A stretch of 64,000 nt of DNA, taken from Membranipora membranacea (Eukaryota; Bryozoa; Gymnolaemata; Cheilostomatida; Membraniporidae). The notes beneath the pieces are model-generated. The model saw nothing but the letters and a program-made list of their open reading frames with translations, made no database searches and was not told the DNA's origin. Each line of letters begins with the position of its first letter. Positions within the stretch are counted from its first letter, which is position 1. Location of the stretch: positions 15,497,387 to 15,561,386 of the forward strand of contig OU612069.1 of NCBI GenBank assembly GCA_914767715.1. The letters are read 5' to 3'. The translations under genes and the position numbers were made by a program. Of this stretch, positions 1 to 10,950 are shown piece after piece.

Positions 1-1710
1 TGGCTCTATAACCGATTGACAAATTTGTTGTAACTCATGCCATGGCAGAGTAATGCCTTGTTGCTGTATTCAGTTAACGCAGAGCTGATTGAAGAGGATT
101 CCTGAATAATCATTTTGGTATTGGCCTCCCAGGAGCAGTCTTCATTATTCATAACCATACCATATTGTTGTGAGTTGAGATGAGTTGTCTTCCCTCAGAA
201 CGATGGGGCGCAACTCCGGTAACCATTCAATGGTTCATTAGGCAAATTGGGCTAAGTTGATGATGTGCTCGGATTATGACAACCAACATCCTAGCAGTTG
301 TTTCCCTGGAACTCAAACTCTCAATTAGTCAATGCTACTGTGCTCCAACAAAAAGGGCGAACGTAACCTTCGTCAAGCATACAACACAGTCGATAGGCAT
401 ATTTGTTGGCAAGGAATTTTTGAGGTGCGCAATAATTAGAATAATGGTGCTAGTGAAGACGGCCATCAATGTAGTCTTAAACCTTGCTGGGTTGGGTGCA
501 AACATTACCTATAAGATCAAATTGTCACTGCCAATGGCCGATTAGTGCCTGTTCAGTTTTGGCAGCTTGCTGCACATCCACGTTCAGGAGGTCTCCTATG
601 GCCTCACTTCTAGGATGCATTCTAGTTTTCTAGGATGTATCATATTCTCAGTATGAGGATTTAGGGCACCTTGCGACCCTCTCTAGGGGCAGCCCAATCT
701 TCTGTTTCTTAGTAAACAGCAATATTGTGAATTGATAGCCAGCAGCTCATTCTAGGCTATCCGAACAGCACAAAGCAGTCATTTCACCACCTACGGGAGA
801 GGATGATACCAAGTATCACACATAGCGGACTTGCTCAACTCTGTTACAGATGGTACCAAGTTACCTTGTTAGCAAAGTTCCAGAAGAGTCACAGAGATCC
901 AGATATCCAGGGAACCAGAGTTGTAGAGTGGCAGAATTGTAGAGATCAAGAGTTGCAGAAATTCAGAGTTGCAGGGAGTTCCAGAATCATATCAGAATTA
1001 TAGCACCTGCAGTAGTGGAGGATACCACGTATCATACATAGCTGACATGCTTACCTCAGTTCCTGACGCTACCAAGTTATCTTATCACCTGATTTCCTGA
1101 CGGTAGCTCAGCACCAGCAAGACGCAGTATACCCAACCAGCAGTAGGTCATATATTAGCAGTCCACTTTATTAGGTGAGGTTACCAGGTCCAGGATTTGT
1201 CTCCCAAGTTGTAAGGAGAAGACTACTGCCAATCTACGAAACTGAGCAGGTGTGCTCTTCATCTCCAGCTGTTATTAACTATCAAGTTAAATGCTCTGTT
1301 TGCGGACGCAGGAAGGAACCATCCATACTCATAGGTACATTTTCATTGTTAGTGTTTATCTTCCATATTTCTTGTCTAATTATCTATTTATTCAATATTT
1401 ATTTATTTTGTTTAATCTTGGCACACTAGGAAGAACATCATTTTAATGATGAAGATTGCTTGTCAATAGACGTTTAAAAAAATAGGTAGGGGCATGTGCA
1501 AATGTATAAATGGTTGCTTCCCCAGCTCTCAAAACAGAAGCAATTCAAAGTTTAATCTTTATTTGTAAAACCTGAGAATCATGGTGATTAAAATAAGACT
1601 TTCACTCCAAAAGTTCCACAGCCAACAATAATATATTATATCATATTATCACATCTTATTTTAATTGAAATCATCAAAATGATAACCCAATTTATATTAT
1701 TTTATTCTAG
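1..1710. other. Gene-free left flank with decayed repeats
   Basis: No exon could be supported here. In particular, no equivalents of SLC16 exons 1 and 2 were found upstream of the exon-3-like sequence at 1711. Two related blocks at about 797-875 and 1012-1088 share a motif built on ACCAAGTAT/ACCACGTAT, CATACATAGC and TACCAAGTTA. This indicates an old ~215-bp duplication. A low-complexity stretch at 905-990 repeats AGAGTTGCAG-like words. The short open frames look incidental. Confidence 0.5.
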
Positions 1711-2077
1711 CTATTGGGTTGAGCTTAACATATGCTTCAGGTGTTGGAATCATCCCACATTACTTCAAAAAGCGAAAAGCAGCTGCATACACAGGGATAG
1801 GACTTGGTGTCGGGATCGGATTCACTGCACATCCCTATATCGCATCTGCTGCCTTAAACAAATTTGGATACAAGATCGGAATGTTCACTCTACTTCCTAT
1901 TCTTATTCCATCGCTGGCTTTACCGCTAATCTTCAAACCGCAATTGCCAAAAGAGCAGCCGGTCGCATTGCATGTAACATCATTGACATATGCCAAGACT
2001 TTTAGACACTTTGTGACCCCTTTCTATCTGGCGCACACATTTTTTATTGGTGGTGGAAGAGCTGGAATGAATATTAT

Positions 2078-2108
<31 letters not shown>

Positions 2109-2650
2109 TTCTTTATTTTGATCCTAGCGTTGCTGTTATTGCTTACACGATACATGGTGTGAGTTTTCTAATTGTAATGTTAGCATTTACATTCTATGGC
2201 TTAAAGTTTCACATGAACTATTTTATAGCTATGATTGTTATCAGTTTTCTTTACGGGATAGCCGTGTTTCTGGTTCCCTTTATCAACTCACCGATAAAAA
2301 TTTGTATTTGCTCGGGAGTTCTTGGTTCTGGCTTTGGAACATCTTATGGATTCAGCGGTAATCTTGAAGCTCATCTATTTCCAGTGGAGGACATCACATT
2401 TGTCTACGGACTAACAGAGGCAGTGAGTGGTGTGGCAGTTCTCATTTTGCCTCTTAGTATTGGATATATCCAATCAAGTTTTGGAAACAACAGTGGATTA
2501 TATTGCATGGGTGCATGCTGTGTATTAGCTTGCTCTTTTTTGTGCTTACCTGCCCTAATTCGACCGCAACTTTGGCATGCTTATGCAGAACAGAAAAAGG
2601 AGACTGTTAAACTAGAGGACACTGGATCATCAAAGCCAGATGATGGGTAA
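1711..2650 (+). pseudogene. SLC16 (monocarboxylate-transporter-like) copy A, frameshifted last exon
   Basis: This region is closely similar in DNA and protein to exon 3 of the intact copy at 15275-16200. It starts after a conserved acceptor (TTATTCTAG) and ends in TAA at the same point of the protein. The first part reads through the SLC16 TM5 signature (YFKKRKAAAYTGIGLG). At 2077-2115 a TTTC microsatellite replaces the 25 bases found in the intact copy with about 39 bases, a net +14 that breaks the frame. Homology resumes in another frame at about 2116 and stays open to 2650. No exon 1 or 2 is visible upstream. It is either a partial pseudogene or, less likely, a gene with a miscounted microsatellite and distant 5' exons. 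Both open halves are otherwise intact, so the break looks recent. Confidence 0.8.
2077..2115. repeat. TTTC microsatellite inside SLC16 copy A
   Basis: About eight TTTC units followed by TTC units lie where the paralog encodes the Asn-Phe-Tyr-Gly segment of the later transmembrane half. It is the cause of the frame break in copy A. Confidence 0.95.
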
Positions 2651-2855
2651 AATTGATCCTTATTGTTACTGCATATGTAGTAAGCTGGCACTGAGTTGAA
2701 TGATTAATCCAACATATAATGGCACAGAGAAGTGATTTCATCGGTCTGTGATTTTTTATTATCATAAATATGAATGTTATCGCCTTTTCCAAGCTTGTAA
2801 AAATATTAATGGAAAGCGTATCACTATCTAATGAGAAACCATTGTTTTGTTATGA

Positions 2856-2861
2856 AATAAA
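2856..2861 (+). terminator. Polyadenylation signal candidate of SLC16 copy A
   Basis: An AATAAA hexamer lies about 205 bases after the TAA of copy A, a plausible 3' end signal. It suggests the 3' end of an ancestral full gene was copied along with the exon. Confidence 0.5.
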
Positions 2862-3117
2862 GCATTTATTCCTATAAATTTAGCTCTAGTGTTTCAAAGG
2901 ACTTCTGATCAAATTGGATTTGAGGTTCGGTGTGATGGTCAATCTCTGGAGTTATGTGAGATAAAACACTCAAAATATGTGAGCACATTTGAATGTCTTT
3001 GTATTCAAAGATAATTTATTGATTTTAATTGCACTCAGATTCATATTGTGTGAATTTATTGGTGTAGGTAATCGCCTAAGTTAGTGAGAACATCAATGAT
3101 TTTGAATAAATACTGGT
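2862..3117. other. Spacer before the tandem array
   Basis: AT-rich, no recognisable feature. It separates SLC16 copy A from the first array unit and shows no clear match to the region after the right-hand SLC16 gene. Confidence 0.5.
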
Positions 3118-4169
3118 TAAAGTATGTCGTGATAACATTAGACGTGAGCAACTTTCATGAATTACATTATAGTCTGTCACCACATAAAAATATAATTCTC
3201 AATCAAAATTAGGTACATCGGCTTCCTATATTATTTCCAAGTCAAGTCATAAATGAGGTGGCACAGGATGAAAAATTTGTTGCCGAACACATTTGGATAA
3301 CTTCCATTGTTATGTAGTTGAGTAACCCTTAGTCATGTCCTCTCTTAGTCTTTAGGAGTCAATTTGTATCCAAAGCTTTCATCACGTTGAATCTTAAATA
3401 TGCGAAAGATGGTTATCAGATTGTTTTATATCAAAAACTCAAGATACATATTCAAAAATTCAAAAAGTTCTTCACATACAAAATGCTCAGTCTTGTTCGG
3501 CACATATTTTCATTCAAGTTCTTCCAAATTGTTTTTTCTGTAGAATGACCTGTTTTCATTGACGCACAAGAGACAGTAACCACGTATGTAACTTCAGAAA
3601 TGGCAAGTTTGCCTGGTCCAAGGCTGACTATTATTAGAAATTTGAGCATAGCATCAATTTTCAGATAAACCTTCAATGTGAATGACTGACCAATTTTGAT
3701 GAAATTCTTAGGTGCCAATGACCGCACATCATGAACAGTAGATATAAGTGTTCAAATTTTTTAAGGCTTTTCTTTCAAGTGAGGTCATAGAATCAAAGCG
3801 CTAAGTTTAGAATTCTTATTAGCCAACCTTTGAAAGAGCCCCCAAAACGTGAAATTTTTTCACGTTGACTCGAATAGACCACACCTAAAAGTACAAAGAG
3901 CAATCAAATCAACAAACTGCAGTAAACAAACAGAATAGCACAGGTAAAACAGCTACGGAGAAGCCATTGATGATGTAAAACCATAAGATCAAAGTGATAG
4001 CAGATCTAAAAGGTACCCTAATAAGATGCAAGTAGAGCAGTACCTGAACTTTACTTTTAGAAGACATGAATGATTAAATAAAGTGTGTTGAAAGCAAGTT
4101 AAAAAAAATAGTGACATATAAGGGCCGACCACCAACTGTTCTCAGACTCCACTGAAAATCACATTTTAG

Positions 4170-4365
4170 GGTGTACGATGTGTTGTTCCGTGCTTTATGC
4201 TTGTGGGTTGTGTGGGGAAGTTGCCAGATATGTGTTATGGAATGGGCATGGGTAGATGTACAAACTTGTGGGCAAAATAAAGACTGCGAATTTAGCTCTG
4301 GTTCAGATGGGCATCAATGTAGATTTCTCTTTGCTTCAGGGGCAGAAGATAATTTATCAACTCAA
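4170..4365 (+). other. Exon-like short ORF repeated in every array unit
   Basis: After an acceptor-like ATTTTAG comes an open frame of about 65 codons containing a hydrophobic stretch (RALCLWVVWGSC) and four later cysteines (CGQNKDCEF, GHQCRF). It ends at a donor-like CAA/GTGAGT. CATATAAGG lies about 50 bases upstream of the acceptor. Copies lie at 6780-6975, 9390-9585 and 11765-11960. In the diverged unit 4 copy the few changes nearly all alter the residue, and the donor GT becomes AT. This argues against maintained coding function. No family was recognised. It could be an exon of an eroded secreted-peptide gene or a chance ORF. Confidence 0.25.
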
Positions 4366-4998
4366 GTGAGTTAGTTTGCATATGTATTCTGTTTGGTTTG
4401 AATCTGTGACTATTTTCTTTATCCATGATGTTTTAGTGGAGTGGAATCTTGAATTTCAAAAGTCAATACGGCTGGAAATTTCTGTATCTAGTAGCAAATA
4501 GTTGGAGGGCGCGAAAAACATGACGCCCTCTCACGAAGCCTTGACATGTTTGAATAGCTAAACATAACAAGAGCACTCTTAAAATTTACTTTTTAAAGTT
4601 CACTCAATTATATCAAGTACACATTGTTCCAGTTGAATCCATAACTCATGTTTAATCAATCTGCGGGCCGGTTGTTTTCTGTCTTGAGGCTGCCGCTTTG
4701 GTCTTTTTGAGTGCAATTTTTGCACTTCAGGTCAATGACATTCAATGTCACCTCAATCATGATGATAAGAATGGATAGATTGCAGCACCTGTATTCTGAC
4801 ACTAGTTATTATGAATGTTCATAATTCATGTTCAAATTATTTTCTCCAATTAAACCTATAGAAGGACATTCCACTTCACACCATGTCCATAATTGAGGGG
4901 CTCTAAAGTTCACTGATTATGTCAGCATTGAATGTGTATTCAAGAACATGATAGCCCAAAAAACGTGAAATCGTTTCACATTGCTTGACAAAATCCCA

Positions 4999-5506
4999 CT
5001 GTTAAAGACTTCGTAAGGACCACAGCAATATATAGCCTGGCAGCTGGTTCTGCAGTAATTCTACAATAATTTCACATTTAGAAAATTCCGGGCACTTCTG
5101 GGTCAAATTTATGTCCAGTGTTAGAAATTGTCCTCGCTTCTCATCTATGAGCTGTGAGGTATTTATGACCCCTAGTGCTGTGCAAACCTAATAAGCTACC
5201 ACTTCAAAACACTTTTAATTACCATTTTTTTTCACATTAATATAGTTCCATTGTCAGTAGAAATTTTACAATAGTAGATATCTTCATTTGTTAATTTATA
5301 CAGTTTTCTCAAGTAGATAGAAGTGATGGTTTATTGGGTTGGTACAGCACTAGGGCTCATAAATACCTCACAGCTCATAGATGAGAAGGGAGGACTATTT
5401 CTAACACTATACATTCTCTAAGTGTGAAAATATTGCATTACTACTGCAGAACTAGCTGCCAGACTATGTATTGCTGTGGTCCTTTTGAAGTTTTTAAAGG
5501 TAACAG
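4999..5506. repeat. Long foldback (inverted-repeat) element in each array unit
   Basis: The left arm (from CTGTTAAAGACTTCG) and the right arm (ending CTTTTGAAG...GGTAACAG) are imperfect reverse complements of each other over about 200 bases, around a centre near 5215-5310. The core words CAGCTGGTTCTGCAGTAAT and CTCATAGATGAG recur inverted in the arms. Equivalent structures lie at about 7609-8116, 10219-10726 and 12589-13095. Such long-arm foldbacks are typical of non-autonomous DNA transposons or MITE-like elements. A diverged sibling outside the array (56266-56660) shows that it is a dispersed family rather than a product of this locus. Confidence 0.8.
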
Positions 5507-5730
5507 GAGCATTCTTAAAAGTATGATGAGCCTTGATATAAAACAAATATATGATAACACAATTAATATATTGAACCATAGTTTAAGTGCTCAAACTGAT
5601 GGAACCAATATGTAATGAAAGTGATGCTTTGGTTCCAATTTGAGTGCAATCCTGTCTGGTCAATGACATTGATTATCGTATAGAATAATATTCACCATTT
5701 TATAATATATACATTTTATAATTTTATAAT

Positions 5731-8340
5731 TAAAGTATGTCGCGATAACATTACGCGTGAGCAACTTTCATGAATTACATAATAGTCTGTCACCACATGA
5801 AAATTGTATTCTCAATCAAAATTAGGTACATCGGCTTCCTATATTATTTGCAAGTCGAGTCATAGATGAGGTGGCACAGGATGAAAAATTTGTTGCAGAA
5901 CACATTTGGATAACTTCCATTGTTATGCAGTTGTAACCTTGAGTCATGTTTTCTCTTAGTCTTTAGGAGTCAAATTGTATCCAAAGCTTTCATCACATTG
6001 ATTCTTAAATATGCAAAAGATGGTTATCAGATTGTTTTATATCAAAAACTCAAGATACATATTCAAAAATTCAAAAAGTTCTTCACATACAAAATGCTCA
6101 GTCTTGTTCGGCACATATTTTCATTCAAGTTCTTCCAAATTGTTTTTTCTGTAGAATGACCTGTTTTCATTGACGCACAAGAGACAGTAACCACGTATGT
6201 AACTTCAGAAATGGCAAGTTTGCCTGGTCCAAGGCTGACTATTATTAGAAAATGAGCATAGCATCAATTTTCAGATAAACCTTCAATGTGAATGACTGAC
6301 CAATCTTGATGAAATTCTTAGGTGCCAATGACCGCACATCATGAACAGTAGATATAAGTGTTCAAATTTTTTAAGGCTTTTCTTTCAAGTGAGGTCATAG
6401 AATCAAAGCGCTAAGTTTAGAATTCTTATTAGCCAACCTTTGAAAGAGCGCCCAAAACGTGAAATTTTTTCACGTTGACTTGAATAGACCACACTTAAAA
6501 GTATAAAAAGCAATCAAATCAATAAACTGCAGCAGACAAACAGAATAGCAAAGGTAAAACAGCTACGGAGAAGCCATTGATGATGTAAAACCATAAGATC
6601 AAAGTGATAACAGATCTAAAAAGTACCCTAATAAGTGGCAACTAGCGCAGTACCTTAAATATCCTTTTAGAAGACATCAATGATTAAATAAAGTGTGTTG
6701 AAAGCAAGTTAAAAAAAATAAAGACATATAAGGGCCGACCACAAACTGTTCTCAGACTCCACTGAAAATCACATTTTAGGGTGTACGATGTGTTGTTCCG
6801 TGCTTTATGCTTGTGGGTTGTGTGGGGAAGTTGCCAGATATGTGTTATGGAATGGGCATGGGTAGATGTACAAACTTGTGGGCAAAATAAAGACTGCGAA
6901 TTTAGCTCTGGTTCAGATGGGCATCAATGTAGATTTCTCTTTGCTTCAGGGGCAGAAGATAATTTATCAACTCAAGTGAGTTAGTTTGCATATGTATTCT
7001 GTTTGGTTTGAATCTGTGACTATTTTCTTTATCCATGATGTTTTAGTGGAGTGGAATCTTGAATTTCAAAAGTCAATACGGCTGGAAATTTCTGTATCTA
7101 GTAGCAAATAGTTGGAGGGCGCGAAAAACATGATGCCCTCTCACGAAGCCTTGACATGTTTGAATAGCTAAACATAACAAGAGCACTCTTAAAATTTACT
7201 TTTTAAAGTTCACTCAATTATATCAAGTACACATTGTTCCAGTTGAATCCATAACTCATGTTTAATCAATCTGCGGGCCGGTTGTTTTCTGTCTTGAGGC
7301 TGCCGCTTTGGTCTTTTTGAGTGCAATTTTTGCACTTCAGGTCAATGACATTCAATGTCACCTCAATCATGATGATAAGAATGGATAGATTGCAGCACCT
7401 GTATTCTGACACTAGTTATTATGAATGTTCATAATTCATGTTCAAATTATTTTCTCCAATTAAACCTATAGAAGGACATTCCACTTCACACCATGTCCAT
7501 AATTGAGGGGCTCTAAAATTCACTGATTATGTCAGCATTGAATGTGTATTCAAGAACATGATAGCCCAAAAAACGTGAAATCGTTTCACATTGCTTGACA
7601 AAATCCCACTGTTAAAGACTTCGTAAGGACCACAGCAATATATAGCCTGGCAGCTGGTTCTGCAGTAATTCTACAATAATTTCACATTTAGAAAATTCCG
7701 GGCACTTCTGGGTCAAATTTATGTCCAGTGTTAGAAATTGTCCTCGCTTCTCATCTATGAGCTGTGAGGTATTTATGACCCCTAGTGCTGTGCAAACCTA
7801 ATAAGCTACCACTTCAAAACACTTTTAATTACCATTTTTTTTCACATTAATATAGTTCCATTGTCAGTAGAAATTTTACAATAGTAGATATCTTCATTTG
7901 TTAATTTATACAGTTTTCTCAAGTAGATAGAAGTGATGGTTTATTGGGTTGGTACAGCACTAGGGCTCATAAATACCTCACAGCTCATAGATGAGAAGGG
8001 AGGACTATTTCTAACACTATACATTCTCTAAGTGTGAAAATATTGCATTACTACTGCAGAACTAGCTGCCAGACTATGTATTGCTGTGGTCCTTTTGAAG
8101 TTTTTAAAGGTAACAGGAGCATTCTTAAAAGTATGATGAGCCTTGATATAAAACAAATATATGATAACACAATTAATATATTGAACCATAGTTTAAGTGC
8201 TCAAACTGATGGAACCAATATGTAATGAAAGTGATGCTTTGGTTCCAATTTGAGTGCAATCCTGTCTGGTCAATGACATTGATTATCGTATAGAATAATA
8301 TTCACCATTTTATAATATATACATTTTATAATTTTATAAT
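5731..8340. repeat. Array unit 2
   Basis: 2610 bases, near-identical to unit 3, with only scattered single-base differences (for example near 7134 and 6709). Confidence 0.95.
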
Positions 8341-10950
8341 TAAAGTATGTCGCGATAACATTACGCGTGAGCAACTTTCATGAATTACATAATAGTCTGT
8401 CACCACATGAAAATTGTATTCTCAATCAAAATTAGGTACATCGGCTTCCTATATTATTTGCAAGTCGAGTCATAGATGAGGTGGCACAGGATGAAAAATT
8501 TGTTGCAGAACACATTTGGATAACTTCCATTGTTATGCAGTTGTAACCTTGAGTCATGTTTTCTCTTAGTCTTTAGGAGTCAAATTGTATCCAAAGCTTT
8601 CATCACATTGATTCTTAAATATGCAAAAGATGGTTATCAGATTGTTTTATATCAAAAACTCAAGATACATATTCAAAAATTCAAAAAGTTCTTCACATAC
8701 AAAATGCTCAGTCTTGTTCGGCACATATTTTCATTCAAGTTCTTCCAAATTGTTTTTTCTGTAGAATGACCTGTTTTCATTGACGCACAAGAGACAGTAA
8801 CCACGTATGTAACTTCAGAAATGGCAAGTTTGCCTGGTCCAAGGCTGACTATTATTAGAAAATGAGCATAGCATCAATTTTCAGATAAACCTTCAATGTG
8901 AATGACTGACCAATCTTGATGAAATTCTTAGGTGCCAATGACCGCACATCATGAACAGTAGATATAAGTGTTCAAATTTTTTAAGGCTTTTCTTTCAAGT
9001 GAGGTCATAGAATCAAAGCGCTAAGTTTAGAATTCTTATTAGCCAACCTTTGAAAGAGCGCCCAAAACGTGAAATTTTTTCACGTTGACTTGAATAGACC
9101 ACACTTAAAAGTATAAAAAGCAATCAAATCAATAAACTGCAGCAGACAAACAGAATAGCAAAGGTAAAACAGCTACGGAGAAGCCATTGATGATGTAAAA
9201 CCATAAGATCAAAGTGATAACAGATCTAAAAAGTACCCTAATAAGTGGCAACTAGCGCAGTACCTTAAATATCCTTTTAGAAGACATGAATGATTAAATA
9301 AAGTGTGTTGAAAGCAAGTTCAAAAAAATAAAGACATATAAGGGCCGACCACAAACTGTTCTCAGACTCCACTGAAAATCACATTTTAGGGTGTACGATG
9401 TGTTGTTCCGTGCTTTATGCTTGTGGGTTGTGTGGGGAAGTTGCCAGATATGTGTTATGGAATGGGCATGGGTAGATGTACAAACTTGTGGGCAAAATAA
9501 AGACTGCGAATTTAGCTCTGGTTCAGATGGGCATCAATGTAGATTTCTCTTTGCTTCAGGGGCAGAAGATAATTTATCAACTCAAGTGAGTTAGTTTGCA
9601 TATGTATTCTGTTTGGTTTGAATCTGTGACTATTTTCTTTATCCATGATGTTTTAGTGGAGTGGAATCTTGAATTTCAAAAGTCAATACGGCTGGAAATT
9701 TCTGTATCTAGTAGCAAATAGTTGGAGGGCGCGAAAAACATGACGCCCTCTCACGAAGCCTTGACATGTTTGAATAGCTAAACATAACAAGAGCACTCTT
9801 AAAATTTACTTTTTAAAGTTCACTCAATTGTATCAAGTACACATTGTTCCAGTTGAATCCATAACTCATGTTTAATCAATCTGCGGGCCGGTTGTTTTCT
9901 GTCTTGAGGCTGCCGCTTTGGTCTTTTTGAGTGCAATTTTTGCACTTCAGGTCAATGACATTCAATGTCACCTCAATCATGATGATAAGAATGGATAGAT
10001 TGCAGCACCTGTATTCTGACACTAGTTATTATGAATGTTCATAATTCATGTTCAAATTATTTTCTCCAATTAAACCTATAGAAGGACATTCCACTTCACA
10101 CCATGTCCATAATTGAGGGGCTCTAAAATTCACTGATTATGTCAGCATTGAATGTGTATTCAAGAACATGATAGCCCAAAAAACGTGAAATTGTTTCACA
10201 TTGCTTGACAAATTCCCACTGTTAAAGACTTCGTAAGGACCACAGCAATATATAGCCTGGCAGCTGGTTCTGCAGTAATTCTGCAATAATTTCACATTTA
10301 GAAAATTCCGGGCACTTCTGGGTCAAATTTATGTCCAGTGTTAGAAATTGTCCTCGCTTCTCATCTATGAGCTGTGAGGTATTTATGACCCCTAGTGCTG
10401 TGCAAACCTAATAAGCTACCACTTCAAAACACTTTTAATTACCATTTTTTTTCACATTAATATAGTTCCATTGTCAGTAGAAATTTTACAATAGTAGATA
10501 TCTTCATTTGTTAATTTATACAGTTTTCTCAAGTAGATAGAAGTGATGGTTTATTGGGTTGGTACAGCACTAGGGCTCATAAATACCTCACAGCTCATAG
10601 ATGAGAAGGGAGGACTATTTCTAACACTATACATTCTCTAAGTGTGAAAATATTGCATTACTACTGCAGAACTAGCTGCCAGACTATGTATTGCTGTGGT
10701 CCTTTTGAAGTTTTTAAAGGTAACAGGAGCATTCTTAAAAGTATGATGAGCCTTGATATAAAACAAATATATGATAACACAATTAATATATTGAACCATA
10801 GTTTAAGTGCTCAAACTGATGGAACCAATATGTAATGAAAGTGATGCTTTGGTTCCAATTTGAGTACAATCCTGTCTGGTCAATGACATTGATTATCGTA
10901 TAGAATAATATTCACCATTTTATAATATATACATTTTATAATTTTATAAT
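8341..10950. repeat. Array unit 3
   Basis: 2610 bases. It is the closest match to unit 2, and its start is also the template for the start of unit 4. Confidence 0.95.

Larger units (their letters stand above)
3118..5730. repeat. Array unit 1 (left-edge variant)
   Basis: 2613 bases. The left third (to about 4140) carries most of the differences from units 2 and 3, for example in the stretch 3990-4070. From about 4140 onward it matches them almost base for base. The left junction with unique DNA is at about 3118. Confidence 0.95.

Noticed and set aside
5424-5615. 63-codon open frame repeated in the array
   Set aside because: It lies in the right arm of the foldback; conservation follows the DNA repeat and there is no coding signature.
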